A stretch of 64,000 nucleotides of DNA from Merluccius polli (Eukaryota > Chordata > Actinopteri > Gadiformes > Merlucciidae): positions 208,501 through 272,500 of the forward strand of contig JAOPHQ010002850.1 of NCBI GenBank assembly GCA_030340625.1, read 5' to 3'. Below the pieces are notes generated by a model. That model searched no databases and was not told where the DNA came from. It worked only from the letters and a program-made list of their open reading frames with translations. A program made the position numbers and the translations under genes. Of this stretch, positions 50,440 through 60,881 are shown piece after piece. Numbering within the stretch: position 1 is the stretch's first letter; each line of letters begins with the position of its first letter.

Positions 50440-51071
50440 ATGGAGAGTGCCATCATTGCCATTATCACTGTGTTCCACAAATACTCTGGGAACAAGAGCA
50501 AGCTGAAAAAAGCAGAGCTCAAACACCTCATCAATAATGAAATGAGCCACTTCATAATGGTAAGTCAAACCTACCTTTATTGATTTTATGTATATCAAAG
50601 TACACCTTTATGAAGGACAGATGTATTCGCACTGTGAATTGGACGCATTACTTCCTAAAAAGAATATTGTCAACTTTACAATGTCATTTCATTGGTTATC
50701 TGGTACATAACAGGAATGTATAAAGTCTAATTTAAGAAGGCTTATTTTTTTGTTGATTGTGGTCAGTTTTGTACTTAAATTAAGTAGTTGAATCGCAAGA
50801 GTTAGGATAAATAGTATGTATGTATGTATGAATAAAAAATAGTAATAATAATTATATATATATATATATATATATATGATAGGGATACTTTAAAAGTGTT
50901 GTTTTGCCAAACAACTTTCATTCTGCTCATCAGAAAATCGATGACAACGACACTCTGGACAGGCTTTTTGCAGACCTCGATCAAAATGGAGACCTGGAGA
51001 TCGACTTCCAAGAGTTTATATCTCTAATCGCCATGGTTACATCAGCATGTCATGACCTTATACCACTTTGA
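50440..51071 (+). CDS. S100-family EF-hand protein
   Basis: Small Ca2+-binding dimer of the S100 family; target unknown. Coding exons 50440-50559 and 50934-51071 (258 nt, 85 aa) have the standard S100 layout, with the intron between the two EF-hands. Helix I has MESAIIAIITVFHKYSG. The first (pseudo) EF loop, SGNKSKLKKAE, is three residues shorter than in S100B and matches S100A10 (AGDKGYLTKED) in length. The second loop D-Q-N-G-D-L-E-I-D-F-Q-E is canonical, with ligands at positions 1, 3, 5, 7, 9 and 12. The C-terminus SLIAMVTSACHDLIPL resembles S100B/S100A1. I cannot assign an orthologue; teleosts have lineage-specific S100 types. A two-codon ATG-TGA lies one base before the ATG. AATAAA at 51,431-51,436 is a likely polyadenylation signal. 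Confidence 0.88.
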
Positions 51072-51430
51072 ATCACCATTGATTACTTAATACATCCATT
51101 AAACTTAAAAAAAAAAAGCCTAAGAATGTGTCTTGTTAGTGGACTGATATTTAATGTTGATAAAAAGTTAGCAATTATTGATATTGGTAAATACCATTTT
51201 ACTTGCCAGTTTAAATCAATTGCATAAATATGCAATTGATTTATTTACTACGATGTTACCATTGTTATAGTATATAAAGATATAATATCAGCATATCAAA
51301 TATTAAATCTCAAATAATATTTCATTCAATGTTCTGTGCCATTCATTTTGTCAGAATTAGCCTAACTATTAACATTGGCTGCCTTCTTTAATTTAAAACA
51401 AAATGTTACATTTGCACAAATACACATGTG

Positions 51431-51436
51431 AATAAA
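51431..51436 (+). terminator. Candidate polyadenylation signal of the S100 gene
   Basis: An AATAAA hexamer 360 nt after the S100 stop codon, in AT-rich sequence. The convergent neighbouring gene ends at 51,798. Confidence 0.55.
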
Positions 51437-51797
51437 ATCCTTGAGTGTGTTTAATGACATTTAAAAACATCCTTAGATGACCTCATGCGAGCGTGGCACA
51501 TTATATTCAGTCTCTCCTCATCAAGCTTTTATAATACATCTGTAATTTTGGCCTGTCCTAATTCTTGCCAGTTAGGACAGCACAAGTTACAACACATTTT
51601 TCTTTGTTTGAGGAAAAACATAAAAGCTTTCGGAGTACAGTATAGTGGTATACTTACTGTATCGTTTTGAAGTAAAAAGTTCTACCCAGTCCTTTTTCAA
51701 GCTACTATTTATTTTTTTCACTTTTGTCCAAAACGAATTACAATAAGTACATTTCTTCAAAGATGAGCACAAAGGGTGAGATTAGGTTTCTCTTGAT

Positions 51798-54728
51798 TTA
51801 TTTTCTGAGGTTATATTCAATAAAATCTAACATTTTCTTCCAGGCATCTTCCTGGGCAGCTGCATGGGGTGCAGGGTGCCCTCCCCAGATTGCGTTTACT
51901 ACAAAACAGCAAATACAAGAGAGCATTAAAACATGCCTTTAGAACATGCCATCACACTCAAAGACTGTCTATAGTTTGTTCAACTGCAGCCGTTAGGAAT
52001 AGAGCATTAGCAGAATATACAGTTTTGACGCAGAAAAACACAACCACGTACTTTTCTTTGGTTTGACAGTCCATAGGGAAACTCTTGCATTTGGAGAGTA
52101 AGGTGGTTCTATCAGATGACCGGCCCCAGGGTACGACAAACGGGTGAAGAGTTGAGCTTTACCCGCAGCCCTCAGTATCTCCTCAATCTCAATGAGTGAT
52201 ACATGATTGTTATTTAGTTACTTTGTAATAAAGAACTCATCATAAACCAACTAATCCAACCACATTTGAATATGTTGAGCTTAAACATTTTAGATGTTTG
52301 TTTACCTCATTTGCTGTCTCCATACTCGCACAGTTATAGTCGTCTTCACCCACTATGCATAACAGAGGGCATTCCAACATTTCGAACTGCAAAAACACAA
52401 AAAGGAATGGAGTCATTGAGCCTTCTTCGCTTCACCTGTGTGTCTGTCATTGTGTGCATGTGCAGTCAAAGGATTACCTTAATTTGGTTTTCTTTGGGAA
52501 TCATAGAAGGCATGGTGAAATGTCTAAGACTAAAGTTTCCATGTTCATCCAACATCTGGTAACTACAAAGCAACAGCAAAACAGAAATCTGTAAAAAGGT
52601 AGCAATATCGTGTGGTATTACAACATGATAATAAGACTTCATATCATTAAAACGCTACAAGCTACTGTTTTAATGTCAAAACACTGACATTGAAGTTGTA
52701 TGAGATATTTCAAGAGCGTAATCTTCAAATATGGCTCTTTCCTGGCGTGTGCCAATCTATTCTGATTGGCATGTCATGGTATGTACCAAAATAGCAAAAT
52801 AAAATGTGATTATGTCAGTTATAAATGTGTATTTATACTTTACAACATCTCCAGACTTTATGCCAGGGAATTTGTCGTAACTTCCCAGGGGTCCGTTGAT
52901 ACCAATCACACACATTGGCTGAAGAGAAAAAAAAAAATCATTATTTTGATCAACACATATGCTTATACTTGTAGGAAGTCACCTTACTTTGACACCGATA
53001 TGAGTGGCCATTCTTAGGACAAGGTAGACACCGTACGAGAGACCAATGAGGCCAATTCTCTCCCCGCAGACTTCAGGGTGGTCTTGAAGGAGGTTGTACG
53101 CTGACTGCCAGTACAGAGCAGAGGGTGAACCAAGAACAGGTCATCTGTAGCTGCACAACATTTAGCAACAAACAGCAGTTAGTAATGAACAAGTCAACTT
53201 TTTTTTTTACCCGGAAGTAATCATCCCCAACATTTAATTCATCAAGTGGGCCGGGGATGTCTTTGTGTCCAAAGTAGGCAAGAGACAAGCTGGCAATGCC
53301 TTTAGATGCAAACAATGCAGAGCGGTACTCGTTCAGCCCTCCTCCCATTCCCCAGAGGTCAACCATAGCAGGGAAGGGCCCCGGACCTGGGTGTGATGAT
53401 GGAAGTGATCCGGTTTGATCACTGTACTGCTTGTCAACAATCTTTGATATAGCGACATTTTCATTTCAGCCAAGCAGGTGATGTATTCTCATTATGCTTA
53501 ATGTACCAATCGATCCAATCAATAATTTAGCTGTATAGCCTCTGGTCTGCGATTAACAGTGCTCAATTTAAATACATAAATAAATAAATATACAATATAA
53601 TACGGAGTAAATAAAACCAATCAAACACACTATACATATGCAATGTGAGTGCATATGTATACTGTGTGTAATAATAACAAATAATAGCAAATACAAAAAA
53701 ATGGGTGCTTTATTTTCTGCTTACCAGAGGGTAAGAATAAGGTTCCCACAATTCCATTCTGCCGAATCTCCACCCTCCTTGTGTGTGGCGTCATGTACCA
53801 CCTCTCCACAGTCGAAGCAGCCAGACGACCAGCAGTCTGCTCATCCTCTATAGGACGCTTGCTAGATGACACGTGGCCCTCCCATAGGGACAGCTGCACT
53901 ACGTAAGGCGTCTCTACATCTTTCTTTCTCAGCCTGTGTGGATTGTGCAGAGAGGTACGGGCCTTTCATTGTGGCGTCAAATCATGCATTCAAGTAAATG
54001 CAAATGTAAATAATAATGTGGTTTCAAAGTCGAAATGATCTTTCACATGAACTACACAAATGAGCACCCACCTACCTCAAACCCTCTCTTGCAGAAGGTG
54101 CAGGCTGCAGTGCCCAGAAGAGTCCCATTGGTTCACAGCCAACATATGACCCACCTACTGAGTGATCTGTGGTCACTATTTTGAGACGGAGCAAGGACGA
54201 CATTCAAGGAAGAACAGGTAAATATTAACACCATCTATGGATTATAAAGCCTATATAGGAAGTGCTTATGTTTAACCTAGCAGTGCATATCAATCGCAAA
54301 CCAATCAATGGGACTGACTTAATCGATGCTATACTTAATGGATTCGCTCACTAATGTTGGACAAAATGTGGTTACAGATAATTAACGTCAACACTCTCAC
54401 TTTTTACTTTTTGTTGTTCAAAATCAGTATTATAATAATTAGTGATGCACCGAATGATCGGCAATTAATCGGCCTAAATAAACCTGATCCCTCCCTAATA
54501 ATAATCCTTGGAACTTACAGTTGACAACACCGTTCTCATTGGTTTTATAGTGGGAGAAAGCTTCCCACAAGTCCCCTTCTTCACTGTGCATGTGTGCACG
54601 CACGGTAACAGGCCAGTGTGGGGGCAGGAAACGTCCCTGGATGGCGATCTGCTCATCGATGAGAGCACGTGCGGGTTGAGCCGTTAACAAAGGGGCGGCC
54701 GTGAACTTGCTCCTCCAACGCACAGCTC
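51798..54728 (-). CDS. ACOT/BAAT-family acyl-CoA thioesterase or acyltransferase (5' end missing)
   Basis: Alpha/beta-hydrolase of the type I acyl-CoA thioesterase / bile acid-CoA:amino acid N-acyltransferase family. Exons recovered on the minus strand: 54728-54519 (start uncertain), 54175-54076, 53933-53725, 53386-53211, 53104-52988, 52918-52839, 52562-52478, 52386-52306, 52187-52052, 51898-51798; phases are continuous to a stop. The N-terminal domain has TAQPARALIDEQIAIQG, then GGSYVGCEPMGLFWALQP, KKDVETPYVVQLSLWEGH and RVEIRQNGIVGTLFLP. The catalytic domain has PGPFPAMVDLWGMGGGLNEYR, the nucleophile elbow GLIGLSYGVYL (Ser), acidic GEDDYN and His in SYPGAGHLIEPPYSP, then WGGHPAPHAAAQEDAWKKM. 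Ser rather than Cys at the elbow points to thioesterase rather than BAAT chemistry. Mammalian ACOT1/BAAT genes have about three coding exons, so ten is unusual. The start Met was not found; an in-frame stop precedes the acceptor used at 54,728. Confidence 0.88.
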
Positions 54729-56526
54729 CTTAGGTCAGAGAACGATCGCGTGTTAAGAGGAGCTAGCCTCAAGTCAAGACTTGACCTTTGCCCCAGCTCA
54801 CCAATGTTGGATAACATGTGGTTCATTAAAAATAAGACACAACATGCACAACTCGTACTTGCCACAGACGCAATATCGCTGGCAATATTAAAACGTCAAA
54901 TTGCAGTGCTGTCCTAGGCAACATGTGGTTCCTCCATAGCAACAACAACACTCCCACTTTACCCTCACTTTTATTGTAATAATGCAAAAACCCAAACCAA
55001 TAAGAAATGCCAGTGTGAAAAAAACAAGAACAGATTTGAAATAGAATGATAAGATAGAATAAGATACCGACTTACCAAACAAATGTTGCATGCATGTTAT
55101 GTTTCTGCATGTGGCGACCTTGTCTGGAATGCTTATTCCTGTATATCGCAATAGTGCTGTCACGGATGAATGGGCTTTCAGCATTGTGGATGTGGAATAA
55201 AGTCCACCTTGTAGTTAGGCACAAACAATATTATTACGTCCAATTTGACCAAACCTGTACTGTTATGAACTGCATGTTTTGATCTTGTGTCAAACATGTA
55301 AAGATCACAGGTCCAACTCCTTTTTCCCCCTGCTATATCTAATATACTGATATTTCAGAGCAGCAAAGTATTTTATTAACTATTTAACAAACAAAAAGGG
55401 TTAGAACAGGCATAGCCAAATAAACACAATAGCAGAGCTGAACTGACATTTTTTCTCAAAGAAATAGAAGAGGGACCAACAATAAAATATAGGTTTCTTA
55501 CCTTTCCTGCTAACAAAATGGGAGAAAAATGAAACGCTCAAAATGAAACTACCCAATCCTACAGAAATATTTGCTCTGTTTCACAGTTGTTAAATATGGT
55601 TCACAAATAACAATCAACAAACAATTATACTACTAAATGTACAATTGTCTACACACTGGACTAGTCTGCTCACAAACGAGAGCTTGGAATGAGAAAGCAG
55701 TTCTCCTCTCTAATGTTACCTGTGACCTGACAGCAGCCAATCAGCAACCAGGAAGGGGTCTGAACAAACATAATTTCGTTTCACAAACACGAAAACTATA
55801 AACATAGGACAGTGGGTCATAACATAAAGATCAATCATTTATGGTTTTAAACAAAAAAGGGATGATTTACAAGAGCTAAAAACCCTTGTAAAAGAGTTAC
55901 AAGAGTCAGTGGCAATATTTCCCACTGCCCAGCAATGTTCATTACAAATGATCCTAGCCTAGCAAACAATCTTCATTGCTGACATCAGTGTCATCTGAAC
56001 CATTTAGGAAGGACATTATGCACACACAGTGACAGTTACAACATGGTCAAAAGGAGAGATATCACATTAGATTAGGATCACCCAGGGCTTGCAGAGTTTG
56101 GTACAGTAGTAGTGTTACGCTGCTTTGCGTTTTAGAAGCAGAGCCTTGACTGGATTGGCCTCTTCGAATTGGCCTCCTGAAAACTTATTTTTAATACTGG
56201 TGCTTACTATTTAATTTAGGTTTGAACTCTAATGTATGATATTGTAATTCTAGGTGTAATAAACACAAACATGTAGTACTTAATTATATATAAATGATTA
56301 AATAATCACAGTGGGTTGACCTAACTTTTTTTCTTGGTTGTTTTTGAGTTGATGGCCAAACACATTTCCATCTAATTTTATTGTGGGAGGCATTATGACC
56401 CATTGAGAAGATATTTAGGCCTATGTTATGAATGATGTAATGCATATGTAAGGCTAAGTTGTAGGTCAACCTATTGTGTTGACCTACAGCCATAGGTTAA
56501 TTATTAACTTAGAACACCTTGTTTTA
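54729..56526. other. Upstream of ACOT/BAAT-like gene, no recognised exon
   Basis: AT-rich sequence that should contain the missing first exon and promoter of the ACOT/BAAT-like gene; I could not identify either. The sequence ccaatgttggataacatgtggtt at about 54,801-54,823 loosely repeats attgtggacaaaatgtggtt-like sequence near 54,355. No other structure seen. Confidence 0.4.
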
Positions 56527-56535
56527 GTGTTTCAC

Positions 56536-57831
56536 AAACCACGGTGAAGTTAGTTTTAAGTTGGATATTCGCGGCTTCTTCTGGGTCAGTTTCACCCGGT
56601 GTTGGCAGCCAGAGGACGGGTGTTTCACTTAGGGACCATCAATAAACTACTGTTTGAATGACACAAAACCATTTTTATTTTCAATACCTTCGTGCTGACT
56701 TGCTCATATTAGTGAACAATTTCTATTTTTTTATTAAACTGTTCTTATGTAGCACACCTATTTTAATTGCTAGTGTGTAATTAATTTATTTTACATATAT
56801 ATTTAAATAGAAAATAATTGCATTTTTTAAATGGCTTCCATGTCATGTGACCCAGTGACTCTAAATTAATAACATATATTAATACTACATTGGACAAATA
56901 GGACACACCTTTTTATATTTGTATTATTTTGCTATTAGATACCAAGGTGTTTACATGCTTGTGTCAGTTGGCTTTCCCCCAGCTGTACTCAAGTCTACTT
57001 GTTATGTTTACATCACAATTCCACATTGTACCACTTGATGCCTCTAGGATTTGGAGAGCTAGATCTCTCCTCTCCCTTTTCATGTCCTTTTTTGATGTGT
57101 CAAATTTAACATCTGGGATCAGAGGGAAGGCATTCATCAGTGCTTTTGCCATCTAAACAAACAACACTCCTGTTACAGAGGTTATTTCTTCTTCATTGTT
57201 CATCCATAAAAATGTTCATATAAAGTAGCATAAGCACTGTTATTGATTTGGAGTTACTGGATCACATGACATGGGCACTATTGAAAAAAAAAAGTTTTTT
57301 TTTCATAAAGATATTAATATAAAATAGAATAAGCACTACAATCCAATAAAAAGAGGTGTCCTATTTGTCCAATGTAGTAATAGTATCTGCTATTGATTTA
57401 GAGTCACTGGGTCACATGACATGGGAGCTATTGAAAAACAGATGAATTTTCCATAAAAGTATGCATATAAAATAGCAAAATCACTAAAATCCGATACAAA
57501 TAGGTGGGTCCTACTTGTCCAATGTAGTAATAATATATTATTATTATTATTATTAGTAATAATATATTTTATTGATTTGGAGTCACTGGGTCACATGACA
57601 TGGGAGCTATTGAAACTAAGCAATTAAGTAAAAAATGTTAATCATCATTTTCACTTATAAGAGCAAGTCAGCATGAAGGTATTGAAAAATAACAATGGTT
57701 TTGTGTCATTCAAACAGTAATTTATTGATGGTCCCTAAGTGAAACAGCCTGACTCTGACTGCAGACACCGAAACGGACCCAGAAGGAGTGAATGGCGAAT
57801 ATCCAACTTAAAACTAACTTCACCGTGCGTG
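56536..57831. mobile_element. Non-autonomous DNA transposon with long inverted repeats
   Basis: Left arm (about 56,541-56,706) and right arm (about 57,661-57,827) are inverted copies over about 165-190 bp. The innermost part of the arms reads caataccttc...gctgacttgctc and the outermost reads cacggtgaagttagttttaag. Inside, the segment gtcactgggtcacatgacat recurs at about 57,250, 57,403 and 57,581, with one inverted copy at about 56,840. The segment rggtgtcctatttgtccaatg recurs nearby. Flanks carry GTGTTTCAC (56,527-56,535) and GTGTTTCGC (57,832-57,840), a possible 8-9 bp target-site duplication with one change. The 230-nt open frame in the core is unrecognised, so no transposase is claimed. 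Confidence 0.8.
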
Positions 57832-57840
57832 GTGTTTCGC

Positions 57841-59030
57841 TAAGTATGCTTTTATCTTTATAGGCTCACCTGTTACTGATCACTTATCGCAGTATTAACA
57901 GCAGTATTCATCTGCATGCACGTATGATAGCCTATACATGGGAAGAAAAGTAATACTATTCTGAAACAAGGTTTGCTGTTTCTAGTAAATCCGTACAAAC
58001 ACTGGTCTGGTTTTAACTCTTTGTCACTTTGCTGCTACAATTTGCAAAAACAATTTCCTGAAAGCAAATGTGCATACTCAACAATAGTTTGAAGACAGTG
58101 CAACGCGAAGCACATAGCCTACCTCGTTAAATGGTTGACCAAAATAAAATGTTTTGGGGCTTTTAAGTTGTCATTGTCCTACCGGAAAAACCAGCAGTAG
58201 GGGGGAGGGTCTTGGGACGGGACGGGACGGGACGGTGGGGGGGGTCAACAGTGAGATCAACAAGAGAAGTTAAAGTTTTTGCAGTGAGGTCGAAACTTGG
58301 TTTGTTTGAAGTTTATTTTAAATGATTTTTGACTTATTCCTTATTATTAGGCCATATGTGAACTTTTTTAGACAAAATGGAAATGCAAAATGCTCAACAT
58401 ATATTTTAATTCATCAATCGATTTAGAACTGCCTTCTCAATCCAAGTTCATACATTTTATTGAGTTATAATCTATTATATATCTATATATTATCTCGTTT
58501 TTTTTTTTTTATAGCCGTCATATCAACACGTACGTCGTGACGTCAGCAAGCGCTGTAGGATAGCATCCGAGTATCCTTTCAAAGTAAAAGCGCTCTCCAT
58601 CTCACAGAGTATACAATGTAGCGACACGAGGGACTTTATTGTGAAAACAATAATTGCAGCAGTAGTTTAGTGATCCGGTTCAACGATTGCCCCCCCACCT
58701 AGCTTACTTGTTCGTTTTGTTTTTGCGAATCGGAGATACGTGGAGCTCAACACATGTACACGTGTCATCGGTAATTATAAAGCGGTTTATTTCGGTCCCA
58801 GCTGCTGCCTTTCTTCCGTGTCTGGATCGAGGATTTCGCCCGTTAGCGGCTAAACAATCGCCTTCTGGGCTTTGATGGTGAAGGACGGGTTTCGCCGTCA
58901 AGCAACTCCGACGACGACGATGATGATGATGATGATGATGCCCCAATCCAGTTAAATGTAAACACTTATATTGTATACGTAATGGTGGGTGTCGCCAAAA
59001 CCACGACGACGTCGTGATGTATGTATGTAT

Positions 59031-59066
<36 letters not shown>

Positions 59067-59520
59067 GCGTGTGCGTGTGTGTGTGTGTGTGTGTTGTTGG
59101 CGTTCAAGTGCTGGAGTATGACATGCTAAGTCTAAGTAGGGATGGACCGCAGTGTCTTTGTATGTCACTGATGGTGGCCACGACGCGGCCAGATTCACAC
59201 ACGTTTTTACTATTTTTTGATATTCGTTTAATATATATCTATATCCTTATAGATATATATGTATGTATACGTTTTCCTCTGACAATGTACATTCCGTCAG
59301 CCTAAGTATGTGGTCCAGGTATTGTTGGTACCCTTGGCCCACGTGACGTCTCCAAGTCAGTCGTTTCAGCCAATGAAGTCACGTGTCTGTTGCAGCTTTT
59401 ACGACACGTTTCAAAGACATGATTAAAGTCCACTCATTTAACAATGGCGTCTGCTCTTTTGCCTTCAGATTCAGAGGCTTTGAGAAGATCTCGGTGGTAC
59501 CCCCCTGAGCTTGCAGCACG
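57841..59520. promoter_or_regulatory. sys1: sys1 upstream region
   Basis: A full palindromic CRE, TGACGTCA, lies at 58,538-58,545. A second cacgtgacgtc (E-box fused to a CRE half) lies at about 59,340-59,350. A GGGACGGGAC array is at about 58,212-58,233. An ATG-repeat (58,917-58,940) and a (GT)n run (about 59,033-59,093) are also present. The start codon of sys1 follows an acceptor (ttgccttcag) at about 59,468, so one or more 5' UTR exons lie in this stretch. Confidence 0.5.
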
Positions 59521-60881
59521 ATGGCCAGCCATTTCAGGAGCTACATCTGGGACCCAGTCCTCATCGTTTCTCAAATTGTGCTGATGCAGTGCATCTACTA
59601 CAGCTTCCTGGGACTGTGGATGGCAGGAGTGGACAGCCTGGTGCAAAGTAATCGCTCGCTGGACCAAATCTTTAGCTATCAAGTATGTCCTGCTCTTAAC
59701 CACGTGCATCATCACACTTCTTCACGCCAATATACCAAGCGAACTATAGTGGCGCTGTCTAAAACCGTTCCTCTCTACTTGCAGGTCCTCGGATTTGCAA
59801 CGATACAAGGCAGGCTTTCAATGATGGCGTTTGTTTTGAATTCTCTTACGTGGTAAGAAATTGGGTCGTCTTGTGGTTGTTTTTTTATTCCTCCTCCATT
59901 TCCTCCGTCTCATCATCACATCACGGCGAGATGCATTGAAAGCCAAGCCGATAACCTAAACCGCATACCTCAAAGCCGCTCAGGATGTGGATACTGGATC
60001 CATACTGGACCACATTCTCAGTGCAGTACGAATGAGTCTGCATCCTGGACCGTGTCCCGGGCGTTTCATTTGCAGCTTACTGCAAATCAACATTGCTTGG
60101 CTCATTCGTTGTAGTCTCCTAATCTGCCAATCTGTTTTTCAATATTGCATCACTTTTCATAACTTAAGTTATAAGTTGGGAATGTTTTAGTTACACTTTT
60201 CAAGTGAAACTCCCCAACCCTCAGACTGTATTGCATTATGTTGTATGAGAGTCGAGGAGTTTAACGTTTGAAAGAGTTTAGTTTGTATATGGGTTTTGTG
60301 TTTTTTCAAGTAGGCCTAAGATCTGCGAAAACATTGCAGGAGTGTTGTCCTATTGTTTGCACAGAAAAGCATAATCGGAGCAAAGCAAAAATGTGATGAC
60401 ATGTCGTCATTGGAGACTCATTAGTTCTATTGTTACTGCTGATGTGGATGCAAGATGCCATGTTGAACAGGGCCAGTGATACAGTATTTTCCTCTTTTCT
60501 ATACACTATTTTCATCTTTTCTGATGTGACTTGGCGTTACACATGTAACTTTTAACATTTTGGTATGATTTTATTTAATTTTTTTACATTACATCGTTGC
60601 ATCATTATCCTAACTTGTGTCCACCCCAATATTTCCCCAGTGCCCTCGGCCTGTGGTTTTTCATCCGCCGAGGGAAGCAGTGCCTGGACTTCACCGTCAC
60701 TGTCCACTTCTTCCACATGATTGGCTGCTGGATCTACAATGCCCACCTTCCAGCCGCCCTGTCCTGGTGGCTCGTCAACGTCGCCTGCATGGCTTTGATG
60801 GCCGTGATCGGGGAGTACCTGTGCATGCAGACTGAGCTCCGGGCGATCCCTGTCAACACGGGACCCAAGTCCAACCTTTGA
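59521..60881 (+). CDS. sys1: SYS1 Golgi trafficking protein
   Basis: SYS1 is a four-pass Golgi membrane protein that recruits the small GTPase ARFRP1 (Arl3p in yeast) to the trans-Golgi, upstream of ARL1 and golgins. Coding exons 59521-59682, 59785-59852 and 60641-60881 total 471 nt, 156 aa, the same length as the human protein. Conserved segments: FRSYIWDPVLIVSQIVLMQ at the N-terminus, GRLSMMAFVLNSLTCALGLW across the second intron, then FIRRGKQCLDFTVTVHFFHM and ALMAVIGEYLCMQTEL, ending GPKSNL. Four hydrophobic segments are visible. The ATG gives the exact family start. Continuous phase. AATAAA at 61,748-61,753 is a candidate 3' end. Confidence 0.97.

Noticed and set aside
50440..51071. Naming the S100 gene s100a10 or s100b
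   Set aside because: Loop 1 length fits A10 while loop 2 and the C-terminus fit B/A1. The evidence conflicts, so no symbol was given.
58704..59198. 164-aa minus frame upstream of sys1
   Set aside because: Contains His/Thr repeats from a GT array and poly-His from an ATG repeat. Not protein-like.
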